DNA from: Actinomycetota bacterium
GTDB lineage: Bacteria > Actinomycetota > Actinomycetes > Actinomycetales > Kineosporiaceae
Assembly: GCA_030837345.1 (NCBI GenBank)
Contig: JAUPKQ010000017.1
Location: 1-42,357, forward strand
Length of the DNA: 42,357 bases
Direction: 5' to 3'
The notes below the pieces were generated by a model. It had not been told where the DNA came from, did no database searches, and saw only the letters and a list, made by a program, of their open reading frames with translations. The position numbers and the translations under genes were made by a program. Of the stretch, positions 7,632-16,523 are shown one piece after another (within the stretch, counting starts at the first letter, position 1; each line of letters begins with the position of its first letter).

Positions 7632-9131
7632 TCAGGAGGAGCCCGCGCCCAGGCCGGTCAACGCCTCTCCGATCGTGATCTGCCGACCGCTCACCAGGCG
7701 CCCTCGGGAGGGGTAGCTCGTCCCGGGCCACACGTCGTCGACGGCGACCACGACGGTCGCACCCGCGGAGGTGATCGACTCGGCGACGAGGGAGACCCGC
7801 CCGGACGCCGTCTTCAGGACCTGCCCGCGGACGAGAGTGACGTCGTGATCGTCCTCCGGCGCCGGGCCGGGAGTCGCGTCGAGAAGCAGCGTCTGCGCCG
7901 GATCCTCCGGGTCCACCCGCCTGATGAGGACACCCGCGGTGTGTTTCTTCCAGTCCGCGTCGGTGCCGATCCAGCCGTCGAGACCGGACGCCGGACGGTA
8001 CTCGACGACGTAGGTCGCGCCGGCGGGATCGACGACGCGCAAGGACCGCAGACCCGTGCGCCCCGAGACGGGCCGGAGGGTGACCCGCGCCGGCGCGCCG
8101 GCCGTGAGGACGCTCCCGGGGCCGAGCAGACCCAGCCGGTAGGCGTGGGCCGTGCTGAGGCTGCCGAGCTGTTCCCAGCTGATGCCCATCACGTCGTACC
8201 AGTCCCCGTAGAGGACGTGCCGGCAGGTGCCGCCGAACTTTCCGCCGTCCTCACCGGCGTGGAACCGGGCGTCGGAGGTTCCGGTGCAGGTGAGCGCGTC
8301 GGAGTGGCCGAGCCCGAGGTTGTGGCCGAGTTCGTGCGCGATGAGACTGGTCGTGTGTCCTCCGACGAGGGTCATTCCGCCGGCGTCGGCCGAGCCGCCG
8401 ACCGTGGCGAGGCCCGCCGGGCAACCCGCGCTCGGGGGTACGTAGACCAGCAGATGACGGCGTGGCCCGGTGAGGAACGCGCTCTTCGCCCGCGCCTGGT
8501 CCCAGATCCCCCAGACGTCGTTGCACGAAGCTGTCAACCTGGTCCACCCGACCGTTCGGGAGACGGTGAACCTGATGCGTCCCTCGCTCGCGGAGGACCA
8601 GTACGACGAGACCCCGCCGGACACCGTCCGTGACAGCGAGGTCGCCGTCACACCGTCCGCGTCGACTCCCTTCGGCAGGGCGAGCACGATGGTCACCACA
8701 TGACGGTTCGCGGCGGACGGCGCCGGGGACGTCGAGGAGGCCCGCGACATCACGGTGACGGAGGTGACCCGGTGCGGCGAGGCCGGGACCCGCGCGTCCT
8801 TGTCGTGAAGGAGCGTGTCGTGGAGGAGGTCGTCGTGGACGAGACGGAGCGAGAGGGTCGAGCCGCTCGGGATTCCGCGGACCGCCTCCGGGACGATCTG
8901 GATCCGTTCGGTGGGAGTGCGCAGCCAGGTCGTCGTCCCGGTAGGCCCGTCGTCGTCGCCGGGGGTATTCTCGACGGCCAGCCGGTCGAGCACCCCCACG
9001 GTGTTCGTGCTGGACGCCGGGGACTCCGCCGCTGCTGTCGGCCCGGCGGTGAGCAGAGCGGCGGCCAGCAGGATCACACCTGCGGGCCGACGGACGGTCG
9101 TCGGGAACGGCGGGAACCAGGACGGGGGCAT
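7632..9131 (-). CDS. Secreted zinc metalloprotease (metzincin, M11-like)
   Basis: A 499-residue exported protease. The start ATG at 9131 is chosen because GAGGAAG lies 5 nt upstream and it begins a signal peptide with a twin-arginine-free hydrophobic core (GVILLAAALLTAGPTAAAES); longer in-frame ORF to 9293 lacks such support. The metzincin zinc site HELGHNLGLGH is at residues 266-276 and a Met-turn candidate DVMG follows about 40 residues later, with nearby cysteines likely in disulfides. This arrangement fits gametolysin-type (M11) peptidases. The C-terminal half looks beta-rich and may bind substrate or wall. It stands alone, divergent from the helicase-like gene. Confidence 0.88.
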   Translation of the reverse strand: MPPSWFPPFPTTVRRPAGVILLAAALLTAGPTAAAESPASSTNTVGVLDRLAVENTPGDDDGPTGTTTWLRTPTERIQIVPEAVRGIPSGSTLSLRLVHDDLLHDTLLHDKDARVPASPHRVTSVTVMSRASSTSPAPSAANRHVVTIVLALPKGVDADGVTATSLSRTVSGGVSSYWSSASEGRIRFTVSRTVGWTRLTASCNDVWGIWDQARAKSAFLTGPRRHLLVYVPPSAGCPAGLATVGGSADAGGMTLVGGHTTSLIAHELGHNLGLGHSDALTCTGTSDARFHAGEDGGKFGGTCRHVLYGDWYDVMGISWEQLGSLSTAHAYRLGLLGPGSVLTAGAPARVTLRPVSGRTGLRSLRVVDPAGATYVVEYRPASGLDGWIGTDADWKKHTAGVLIRRVDPEDPAQTLLLDATPGPAPEDDHDVTLVRGQVLKTASGRVSLVAESITSAGATVVVAVDDVWPGTSYPSRGRLVSGRQITIGEALTGLGAGSS

Positions 9132-9159
9132 GACACTTCCTCGCAGGACGGTGACCGGA

Positions 9160-9174
9160 GGCGGGAAGCCCGCC
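9160..9174. repeat. Small hairpin in the protease 5' leader
   Basis: GGCGGG-AAG-CCCGCC, a perfect 6-bp stem, lies about 30 nt upstream of the protease start at 9131. It could affect leader structure; no known riboswitch is recognised. Confidence 0.3.
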
Positions 9175-9294
9175 GGTACGCCCGGTACCTCGGCGCTTTC
9201 GGAGCGTTTCTTGATGGGGACGTGCGAGGATCGACAGAACAGACAGGTGAACGACTCGCCGAGCGGCTGACCGGGCGGAGCAGCGCACGGCACT

Positions 9295-9306
9295 TACCGT
9301 GGAACG
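9295..9306 (+). promoter_or_regulatory. -10 element for a leaderless transcript
   Basis: TACCGT at 9295-9300 ends 6 nt before the GTG at 9307, the spacing expected when transcription begins at the start codon itself. No Shine-Dalgarno sequence precedes this GTG, which supports both the start choice and a leaderless mRNA. Confidence 0.6.
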
Positions 9307-12300
9307 GTGCCGGACGACGTCCTCGGCCGCCCGCTCGCGATGCGGTCAGACGAGCCGCGTGTCCAGCCCCTGGACGGGGCGACCGCGGTCCCCTCGTCGT
9401 CCCAGGAGGATGGCGTCGTGCCAGATGATCTGCCTCGCGTCGCCGAGGGCCTCGGCTGGCCCCGCCGATTCGACCGGAGCACGGATCCGCTACTCGCGCC
9501 GTGGCTTCCCGGTGCCCAGCCCGCGCGGCTCGGCTGGGTCGTCGCCGAACCCGTGCCCGTCGTGACCGACATCGTCGTGCCGGACGACGGCGCAGGAGCC
9601 GACGGCCCGGACGCCGAGGCGGAGGACGCGGACGGCGTTCCGCCGGCCGAGCCCTCCGACGTCCCCGGAACGGACGGCCCCACGGAAGCACCCGTCATCC
9701 CCGAGGTCCCGGTGCAACCCGACGCCGGACCGGTGGGAGCTCCCCTCGCCGAAGGCATGAAGAGCCAGCTCGGTGTCGTCGATGGCTGGTGGGCGACGCT
9801 CGCGAGCGCCCCCCTGCCCGACACCCTCCTCGGGGACGGCGATCTCGCCGCCGACGGGCTCGATCTGACCAACGCCCACCCGTCGGGTCTGGCGACGTTG
9901 CTCGCCGGGCGTCCGACGCGGCTGTCGAGCCTGTTCCGTGAGCCGGGCTCACATTCGGCGGCGCGCCGCCGGGCCCGCGCGATCCGCGCGGGAGTCCACC
10001 AGCTCGCCTCCGAACGGGGGGTCCGTGCGGGGTTCCTCGCGCTCGGCACGGTGTCGTGGTGGGCCGCCGAGGGCGGTCTTCCCCGCCGTGACGGGCGCGG
10101 CGCCGTCCCGGTCCGGGCTCCGCTGCTCCTGCGGGGGTGTGAGCTGTACCCGCGCGGGGCGGGTCACGAGGACTACGAGCTCGACCTCGACGTCGGGGTG
10201 CTCGTCAATCCCGAGGTGCTCCGGCGCCTTCGTGAGGACCACCGCATCCGGCTGGACGGTGAGGCCCTCGGAGGCCTCGCCTTCGGGCCCGCAGGGTTCG
10301 ACCCCGGCCCGGTCTTCGCGCATCTGGAGGACGTCTGCGCGGGAGTGCCCGGTTTCGTCGTCGACCGGCGGCTGGTCGTGGGCAGTTTCACGGCAGGGTC
10401 GGGAGCGTTGCTCGGCGACCTCGACGCCGCGGCACCCGCGTTGCGGGTCCACCCGCTGCTGGGCGATCTGGTGTCGGGTCGTTGGCCGGACCCCTCCTCG
10501 GCAGCCCCCTCCTCGCCGGTCGGTATCGAGCCCGGCGACGCGAGCGGCAGCGAGGCCGGCAGCGAGGCTGGCGACGAGCCTGATCCCTCGTCCCTGTCCG
10601 ACGCCCCGCCGTATGCCGCGGACGAGCCGCCCGAACCGGTGTTGTCCGTTCTTCCCCTCGACCCGGCGGAGCGGCAGGCCGTCACCGCGGTACGCAGGGG
10701 GAGTCCCGCCGTCGTCCAGGGCCCGCCCGGGACCGGCCACACCCAGACTCTGGCCGCAGCGGTGATCGCCCTGGCCGAGGCGGGTCAGAAGGTGCTCGTC
10801 GTCACCCCGCACCGGTCGAGCGCCTGGGCCTTGCTGTCCCGGATCGCCGGAACCGGTCTGCGCGACATCGTCCTCGACCTCCACGACGGCTGCGGTGACC
10901 GGGCCGCCCTCCTGACCTCGCTCGGCGACGACGTCGAGGCGACGGCGAGCGGCGCCGCCCTCGAACGCGCCGAACGGTCCCTCGACCTCGCCGGGGACGG
11001 CGACGTGGAGGCGATCGTCGCCGCGACGTCGACGCTGACGTCGTCCAGCGCGGCCCTCCACACCGTGCGCGAGCCGTGGGGCGTGTCGGCCTACGACGCG
11101 ATGGAGGCGCTCGCCGCCCTGATGGCGACGGACGTCGCTCCGCGCACCCGGGTCCGGCTCACCCCCGACGTCTGCCGCACCCTGGACGCCGGGACCAGGG
11201 ACCGCCTGCGCGAGGATCTGCACGAGGCCGCCGCCCTCGGGGCCTTCACCCTCACCCGGCTCGACACGCGCTGGCTCGACGCCGCCGTCGGCAGTGAGGA
11301 GGACGTCACCGACGCCCTCGCCGCCGCCGTGATCGCCCGCGACGGTCTCGAACACGCGGACACCCTGATGAGCGCCGTCGCCGAGGCCGCCGGTCTGGCA
11401 CCGGCCCGGTCCACGGCCGACTGGAGGCCACAGCTCGACCTGCTGCACGGCGTCCGGGACACGCTCGACGTCATGCAGCCCGCGGTGTACGAGCAGCCGA
11501 TCGACGATCTCATCTCCGCGACGGGTGTCGAGGGCGGCCCTCCCGGCGCCGGGGTGCTGGCCCGGCGCTCCCTGCGGCGGCGGGCCAGATCGCTGGTGCG
11601 CCCCGGCGTCCACGTGAAGGACCTGAACACGGTGCTCGTGGTGGCGCGGGAGCAGCGGGAGCGCTGGCTGCGGCTGTCCAGCGGCGGGGGCTGGCCGCGG
11701 GTGCCCACGGGTCTCGCCGCCGCCGCGGCGGCGGTGGAGAACGTCGAGAAGGCGCTGGCCACCCTCACCGAGTACCTCGCCGGGACCGAGACGCCCGACC
11801 TCGTGCAGCTCCCCCTCGACCAACTCGCCCGCCGGCTGAAGGACCTCGCGGGCGACGGCGACTCGCTCGCCGCCCAGCCGGGACGCACCCGCCTTCTCGC
11901 CCGCTTGCGTGACGCCGGGCTCGGAGACCTGATCACGGACCTGAGGAACCGGCGGTGCATGGCCGAGGACGTCGACGGCGAACTCGACCTCGCGTGGTGG
12001 ACCTCCGTCCTCGAAACCATCATCCGCAGCGACGCGAGGCTCGCCCGCCACGATCCCGCCCTGCTCGCCGCGGCCCTCGAGGAACTACGGACCTCGGGGG
12101 ACCGGCTCGCCGCCGCGGGCGTCGCCCAGATCAGGGCGAGTCTCGCGACCCGTGCGAAGGCCGTCGTCGACATGCATCCCGAGCAGGTGCGCTGGCTGCG
12201 GGCCGAGGTCCACCGGGCCCACCGGTCGGCGTGGCCCGGTGACCTCTTCCGGCGGGCCGGGGATCTCGTCAGGGCGCTCCGGCCGGTCCTGATCATGAGT

Positions 12301-13887
12301 CCGGACTCGGTCGCCCGGGTGCTTCCCGCCGCGGTCCCCGGACGTCCGCTGTTCGACGTCGTCGTCGTGGACGACGCGAGCCAGGTGGGCATGCCCGAGG
12401 CCGCCGCCGCCCTCGCCCGTGGGCGACGCCTGGTCGTGGCCGGTGATCCGTACGGTTTGCCCCCGGCCAGCGGGCGGCCGTCCGTCCTGGAGGCCCTCTC
12501 CGGCCGCCTGCCCGTCAGGCGACTGGACCGTGACCACCGCACGCGCGACGGGCGCATGCTCACTCCGCTGCGCCGGCACTACCCCGCGCCCTGGGCCGTC
12601 ACCCCCGGCGCCGCCGCGTCACCCCCCATCACCCTCGACCACGTCTGGGAGCCCCCGTTCAGTGCCGGCTCCGATCCCGGTTCTGGCTCCGATCCTGGTT
12701 CTGGCTCCGGGTCTGGTTTCGATTCCGGCTCCGGTGGCACCGAGGCCGAGGTGCAACGCGTCGTCGACCTGGTCACCGAGCACGCCGGACGTCGCCCCGG
12801 CGAGTCCTTGCTGGTCGTCACCCTCGGGCCCCGGCACGCCGAACGCCTTGAGGAGGCGCTTCGCGCCGAGGTCGGGATCCGGCCTGAGCTGGCGCGCTGG
12901 CTCGAGGTCCACTGGACCGGGCACATCTCCGAGCCGTTCGTCGTCAGACCGGTGCATCGCCTCGCCGGTCTGGAACGGGACGCCGTGATCGTGTCCCTCG
13001 GTCTGCCCCGGACCGCGCACGGCCGGGTCCTGCACCGCTTCGGTGTCCTGGACGGCAGGTTCGGCAAGGCTTGTCTGACGGCGGCCCTGTCCCGTGCCCG
13101 CCGGAGGATGACCCTGGTCAGCGCCTTCACCGCCGGGGACCTCAACCCCGACAAGCTGAAGACCGACGGGTCGCGCATGCTGTGGGAGGTCCTGGCGCTC
13201 GCCGAGGATCCGATTCTGCGCGGTGACCACGACGCGGTCGTCGACGTCGACGCCGTCGGCGGTGAGGCCTCGAGCGATCCTCTCGTCGCGGACCTTCGGG
13301 ACCGGCTCGCCGCTGCTGGTCTGCCCGTCCGCGCCGGAGTGACCGCTCCCGACTGGCCTTTGTCGCTCGTCGTCGCCGATCCTCTCGTCCCGGGCCACCT
13401 GCTGCTCGCGGTGGACGTGGACGGCGAGCAGCACGCAGCCTGCCGGAGCGTCGCCGTCCGGGACCAGTTGCGGCGGGAGGCCTTCGAACGGGCCGGATGG
13501 ACCTATGTGCGGGTCGCTGCGATGGACCTCTTCTGCGATCCGGCCAGCGAGGTGGAGCGTGTGCGGAGGGCCTGGCGAGCGGCGGGCGGCAGATCGCAGA
13601 ACGAGACCACGACCACCGGCCTGGTGATTGTCAACCGCCCGAAGGTGCGGTCGACCTGGCCGGGGATCGCCGTCGGGCGGCCGGTCAGCGAGTACTCCTC
13701 GGAACAGCTGCAACAGGTGGCCGCGTGGGTGCTGACCGATGGCCTCGTGCGGTCCGTCGACGAGCTCGTCGCCGGCGTCTGTGAGGCCCTCCAACTGGTC
13801 CTGCGGGGGCCGCGCGTCGAGTCGCTGGTCACGGAGGCCGCCCGCGCCGTCCTCGGCATGGGGGAACGCGGCACACTGGAGGGGTGA
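9307..13887 (+). CDS. Large SF1 helicase-like protein with C-terminal Vsr-type nuclease-like domain, catalytic motifs degenerate
   Basis: A 1526-residue cytosolic protein. An N-terminal region (about 1-450, with an acidic disordered stretch near 95-140) precedes a split SF1B helicase-like core. Motif I reads GPPGTGHT (472-479), with His478 where the ATP-binding Lys is normally invariant. Motif II is VVVDDASQ (DEAxQ in active relatives, D1023 for E). Motif III is GDPYGLPP rather than GDxxQLPP, and motif V has LAG for QG. Motif VI (ALSRARRR) is kept. After a Ser/Gly/Asp repeat linker and motif VI comes a Vsr/MTES_1575-like fold (about 1320-1425) in which the usual ID..V and ECDG acids read LSLVV and DVDG. 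It is coupled to the small gene at 13884. It may act as an ATP-independent scaffold or a DNA-binding protein; function unknown. Confidence 0.85.
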   Translation: MPDDVLGRPLAMRSDEPRVQPLDGATAVPSSSQEDGVVPDDLPRVAEGLGWPRRFDRSTDPLLAPWLPGAQPARLGWVVAEPVPVVTDIVVPDDGAGADGPDAEAEDADGVPPAEPSDVPGTDGPTEAPVIPEVPVQPDAGPVGAPLAEGMKSQLGVVDGWWATLASAPLPDTLLGDGDLAADGLDLTNAHPSGLATLLAGRPTRLSSLFREPGSHSAARRRARAIRAGVHQLASERGVRAGFLALGTVSWWAAEGGLPRRDGRGAVPVRAPLLLRGCELYPRGAGHEDYELDLDVGVLVNPEVLRRLREDHRIRLDGEALGGLAFGPAGFDPGPVFAHLEDVCAGVPGFVVDRRLVVGSFTAGSGALLGDLDAAAPALRVHPLLGDLVSGRWPDPSSAAPSSPVGIEPGDASGSEAGSEAGDEPDPSSLSDAPPYAADEPPEPVLSVLPLDPAERQAVTAVRRGSPAVVQGPPGTGHTQTLAAAVIALAEAGQKVLVVTPHRSSAWALLSRIAGTGLRDIVLDLHDGCGDRAALLTSLGDDVEATASGAALERAERSLDLAGDGDVEAIVAATSTLTSSSAALHTVREPWGVSAYDAMEALAALMATDVAPRTRVRLTPDVCRTLDAGTRDRLREDLHEAAALGAFTLTRLDTRWLDAAVGSEEDVTDALAAAVIARDGLEHADTLMSAVAEAAGLAPARSTADWRPQLDLLHGVRDTLDVMQPAVYEQPIDDLISATGVEGGPPGAGVLARRSLRRRARSLVRPGVHVKDLNTVLVVAREQRERWLRLSSGGGWPRVPTGLAAAAAAVENVEKALATLTEYLAGTETPDLVQLPLDQLARRLKDLAGDGDSLAAQPGRTRLLARLRDAGLGDLITDLRNRRCMAEDVDGELDLAWWTSVLETIIRSDARLARHDPALLAAALEELRTSGDRLAAAGVAQIRASLATRAKAVVDMHPEQVRWLRAEVHRAHRSAWPGDLFRRAGDLVRALRPVLIMSPDSVARVLPAAVPGRPLFDVVVVDDASQVGMPEAAAALARGRRLVVAGDPYGLPPASGRPSVLEALSGRLPVRRLDRDHRTRDGRMLTPLRRHYPAPWAVTPGAAASPPITLDHVWEPPFSAGSDPGSGSDPGSGSGSGFDSGSGGTEAEVQRVVDLVTEHAGRRPGESLLVVTLGPRHAERLEEALRAEVGIRPELARWLEVHWTGHISEPFVVRPVHRLAGLERDAVIVSLGLPRTAHGRVLHRFGVLDGRFGKACLTAALSRARRRMTLVSAFTAGDLNPDKLKTDGSRMLWEVLALAEDPILRGDHDAVVDVDAVGGEASSDPLVADLRDRLAAAGLPVRAGVTAPDWPLSLVVADPLVPGHLLLAVDVDGEQHAACRSVAVRDQLRREAFERAGWTYVRVAAMDLFCDPASEVERVRRAWRAAGGRSQNETTTTGLVIVNRPKVRSTWPGIAVGRPVSEYSSEQLQQVAAWVLTDGLVRSVDELVAGVCEALQLVLRGPRVESLVTEAARAVLGMGERGTLEG

Positions 13888-14117
13888 CCGACGCCGTCCC
13901 CGATCCTGATCTCCACGACCGGCCCATGCCCTCCGCCCGTCCTGGCGCGTCCTCGCCCCCGGTCCCGGCCGTGCCCTCGCCTCCGGCCGTGCCTTCGCTC
14001 CCGGTCGTGCCCGGCCGGGCGGGTGACGATCTGGACGTCGGCTGGGGTGAGCGTCCTCGCGAGTCCGGGGACGATGACGAGCGCTTCCTGCGCGAGCGCC
14101 CTCCCCACTGGGAATGA
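13884..14117 (+). CDS. Small acidic protein coupled to the helicase-like gene
   Basis: A 77-residue soluble, proline-rich and acidic protein. Its GTG at 13884 overlaps the TGA of the helicase-like gene (GTGA), so it is very probably translationally coupled. The middle is disordered (VPAVPSPPAVPSLPVVP); the C-terminus, with DVGWGERP and RERPPHW, resembles the tail of small conserved proteins I have seen in other actinomycetes, and is probably the functional part. No domain or catalytic motif is visible. Role unknown; coupling suggests it works with, or stabilises, the helicase-like protein. Confidence 0.68.
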   Translation: MTDAVPDPDLHDRPMPSARPGASSPPVPAVPSPPAVPSLPVVPGRAGDDLDVGWGERPRESGDDDERFLRERPPHWE

Positions 14118-14200
14118 TTGATCACACACCGGCCTGGATGATCGATTCCGAGCGCGGCGGCGACTGTCCACGCGGGGGCTTGCCCGGTCGGTGTCGCGGG

Positions 14201-14593
14201 TCAGGCGTCGTCGCGGCGGGTGGCGAGCAGGTCGCGGATCTCGGTGAGCAGGGCGATGTCTTCGGGGGTGCTGGGGACCTCGTCGCTCGTGCGGCCACGC
14301 CGAAGCTCCAAGAGCTTGTTCATCGGGAGGACGATCAGGAAGTAGATGATCGCCGCGACGATGATGAAGTTGATGAGGGCTGTGATCGTCGTGCCGTATC
14401 TGATCTGGGTGCCGTTCACGCCGAAGCTGATGGTGTTGAAGTCGGGAGCTCCGCCGAACGCCGCGAGAAGGCTCCCGATGAAGTCCTTGGCGAAGGCGTT
14501 GATGACACCGGTGAACGCAGCCCCGATGACGACGGCGACAGCGAGATCGATGACGTTCCCCCGCATGAGGAAGTCCTTGAACCCCTTGAGCAT
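14201..14593 (-). CDS. mscL: Large-conductance mechanosensitive channel
   Basis: A 130-residue MscL: a homopentameric plasma-membrane channel that opens under high membrane tension and releases solutes on osmotic downshock. The N-terminal amphipathic helix and first transmembrane helix (FKDFLMRGNVIDLAVAVVIG), a short periplasmic loop, a second helix (about residues 70-90) and the cytoplasmic C-terminal helix (IALLTEIRDLL) are all present at normal family length. The ATG at 14593 is preceded by AAGGAGAG, so the longer ORF to 14662 is not used. It lies downstream of the SAF-domain gene in the same direction with a 112-nt gap, so its own promoter is likely. Confidence 0.96.
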   Translation of the reverse strand: MLKGFKDFLMRGNVIDLAVAVVIGAAFTGVINAFAKDFIGSLLAAFGGAPDFNTISFGVNGTQIRYGTTITALINFIIVAAIIYFLIVLPMNKLLELRRGRTSDEVPSTPEDIALLTEIRDLLATRRDDA

Positions 14594-14705
14594 GTTGCTC
14601 TCCTTCTGCTCGACGCGGCTCGGGGCCACCCCGAACCTCATCGAACGTAGTCGAATGATCACTCGAATAGGGGGACTTGGTAGGGGTCCTGGCGCGAGCT
14701 GGTTC

Positions 14706-15548
14706 TCAGGCGTCGTCCGTGGTCAGCCGTCGCGCCACGGTGAGGGCCCGGTTCCCGGTGACAGTTGCCAGGTCGAGGGCGTCGGCCGGGCGGACCGCCA
14801 CAGCGAGTACCCCCGCGGGCAGGGCTCCCGCTCCGGTTCCGGTTCCGGGGACGTTCGTGGAGCCCTGGGCCGAGTCGTTGGTGGCGGAGGTGTCCAGCGC
14901 CCCTAACAGCCCGCCGCCGGAGGGTGGCGACGAGGCAGGCCGATGCGGAGGGACAGCTGGCGTCTGGAGGACGAGTGCGTCTTCCACCACGATCCGCGCC
15001 GATCCGGACGGTGCTCCGGACGGCGATCCGGACGGCGTTCGGGGAGTCTGCGACGAACCGGGGTCGGGACCCAAACCCGCGAGCGGATCCTGAGGGGGAC
15101 CTGCGATCACCTGGAGGTGATCCCCAGGTGCCGCGAGTACGGCGGATGCGGGATCCGTCAGCCGGATCGTGACGACCACGCGACCCTTCGTGTCCCGGGG
15201 GAACCTGCCGGGTCGCGCGGTGTCCCTCAGACGGACGTCGGTGATCGGTTCGCCGCGGCGGACAGGGGACGCGAGGACCTGCCCGGTGGGCCGGGAGACG
15301 GTCCCGCGGGGGGCGGCCGAGGCCGCCCAGGCCACTGTGAGCAGATCGCCGGGAAGGAGCCGATGCCCGGCGGGGAGGTCGCGCCGGGCGACAAGGACGG
15401 GGACGGTGCTCGGCGGAGCCGGGCGCAGCGACGACAGCGCGCTGGCTGCGGCGAGGGCGAGAAGCACCGCGACCACCACCCGCCGGTGCCGGGCGAGGAG
15501 GAGCCGCAGACGCAGCCTGAGCTGGGGACCGGACGAGGTGGTGACCAC
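14706..15548 (-). CDS. SAF-domain protein (CpaB/RcpC-like)
   Basis: A 280-residue protein with a basic N-terminus, one membrane anchor (VVVAVLLALAAASALSSL, about residues 24-41) and an extracytoplasmic SAF domain (about 48-115; VLVARRDLPAGHRLLPGDL). This is the architecture of CpaB/RcpC proteins of Flp-pilus systems, but no pilus genes are in the window, so a pilus role is not supported by context. A Ser/Pro/Gly-rich disordered stretch (about 165-240) separates the SAF domain from a conserved C-terminus. The GTG at 15548 lies 9 nt after the mtnP stop, so the two are probably cotranscribed. Confidence 0.8.
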   Translation of the reverse strand: MVTTSSGPQLRLRLRLLLARHRRVVVAVLLALAAASALSSLRPAPPSTVPVLVARRDLPAGHRLLPGDLLTVAWAASAAPRGTVSRPTGQVLASPVRRGEPITDVRLRDTARPGRFPRDTKGRVVVTIRLTDPASAVLAAPGDHLQVIAGPPQDPLAGLGPDPGSSQTPRTPSGSPSGAPSGSARIVVEDALVLQTPAVPPHRPASSPPSGGGLLGALDTSATNDSAQGSTNVPGTGTGAGALPAGVLAVAVRPADALDLATVTGNRALTVARRLTTDDA

Positions 15549-15557
15549 GGCGAGCCC

Positions 15558-16427
15558 TCAGGGGAGCGTGGAGCGGCGGTCGGAGGGCAGGTCGAAGGGG
15601 AGGGTCAGCCCGTCGAGGGAGTGCTGGCACAGGCAGTCGTCATCAGAGGGGAGATCCGCCACGACGGAGAGCAGCACCTGTTTGAGAGCCTCGATACTGC
15701 GCCCGAACTCGGCGAACACCTCTGCCTGGGTGACGCCCTTCCCTGACTCGAAACCGGCGTCGAGATCGGTCACCACGGCGATCGAGGTGTAACACATCGC
15801 GAGCTCACGGGCGATCGAGGCCTCGGGCATGCCGGTCATGCCCACGACGTCGCCTCCGAGGGCTGCGTGCCAGCGGGATTCGGCGCGGGTGGAGAACCTC
15901 GGGCCGTTGATCACGACCATGGTGCCGCCGTCCCGGGGCGGCCAGCCTGCGGCGTCGGCCGCACGGAGCACCGTGTGGCGGGCTCTCGGGCAGTAGGGGT
16001 CGGCGAAGGTGACATGGGCGACGGGCCCGACGGCGTCGTACACCGTGTGGGCGCGGCCCCAGGTGCGGTCGATCAGCTGGTCGGGCACGACGAGCGACCC
16101 CGGGCCCAACTCGGGATGCATCGACCCCACGGCGCACGGGGCGAGAACCTGGCGGACCCCCAGGGACCGCAGGGCCCAGAGATTGGCCCGGTAGTTGACC
16201 AGATGCGGTGGGAACCGGTGGTCACCCCCGTGGCGGGGGAGGAAGGCGACGGACCGACCGGCGACCTGCCCGACGAGGACGCGGTCGCTGGGAGAGCCGA
16301 ACGGGGTGTCGATCTGGATATCGTCCGCGTCGTCGAACCAGCTGTAGAAGCCTGAGCCCCCGATCACGCCGATCTCGGCGTGGACGGAACCCTCGGTGAC
16401 GGACTGCCGGGTGTCAGATGTGCTCAC
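15558..16427 (-). CDS. mtnP: S-methyl-5'-thioadenosine phosphorylase
   Basis: A 289-residue cytosolic enzyme that phosphorolyses methylthioadenosine to adenine and methylthioribose-1-phosphate (methionine and purine salvage). Family landmarks are GVIGGSGFY (phosphate-binding), LPRHGGDHRFPPH, NYRAN, NGPRFSTRAE and MTGMPEA. It could in principle accept other purine nucleosides, since MTAP and PNP form one superfamily, but the motifs favour MTAP. The GTG at 16427 is selected because a TAGCGT -10 element ends 7 nt upstream, which suggests a leaderless mRNA; the ORF could extend to 16505. It heads a probable two-gene unit with the SAF-domain gene. Confidence 0.92.
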   Translation of the reverse strand: MSTSDTRQSVTEGSVHAEIGVIGGSGFYSWFDDADDIQIDTPFGSPSDRVLVGQVAGRSVAFLPRHGGDHRFPPHLVNYRANLWALRSLGVRQVLAPCAVGSMHPELGPGSLVVPDQLIDRTWGRAHTVYDAVGPVAHVTFADPYCPRARHTVLRAADAAGWPPRDGGTMVVINGPRFSTRAESRWHAALGGDVVGMTGMPEASIARELAMCYTSIAVVTDLDAGFESGKGVTQAEVFAEFGRSIEALKQVLLSVVADLPSDDDCLCQHSLDGLTLPFDLPSDRRSTLP

Positions 16428-16434
16428 CCGGCCG

Positions 16435-16440
16435 ACGCTA
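16435..16440 (-). promoter_or_regulatory. -10 element for mtnP (leaderless)
   Basis: TAGCGT on the minus strand, 7 nt from the GTG at 16427, with no ribosome-binding site in between. Confidence 0.5.
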
Positions 16441-16460
16441 GCGCCCTCACCATCACCGAT

Positions 16461-16485
16461 GGATCTCCACAGATCCACCCTGTGG
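16461..16485. repeat. Overlapping inverted repeats downstream of fmdB
   Basis: GGATCT-ccac-AGATCC (16461-16476) overlaps CCACAG-N7-CTGTGG (16467-16485). They lie between the fmdB stop (16524) and the mtnP promoter, and could be alternative hairpins or an operator. The element CCACCCTGTGGA recurs at 16502-16513. Confidence 0.4.
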
Positions 16486-16523
16486 ATGAGTGGAGGAGAA
16501 ACCACCCTGTGGACGAACCGTCG

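Noticed and set aside
9949-12051. 700-codon minus-strand frame inside the helicase-like gene
   Set aside because: Long only because GC-rich antisense frames lack stops; no motif, no ribosome-binding site.
16461-16513. DnaA-box-like sequences (TGTGGATGA, TGTGGACGA, TCTCCACAG) suggesting an origin
   Set aside because: Too few and imperfect, no dnaA/dnaN genes or AT-rich unwinding element nearby.
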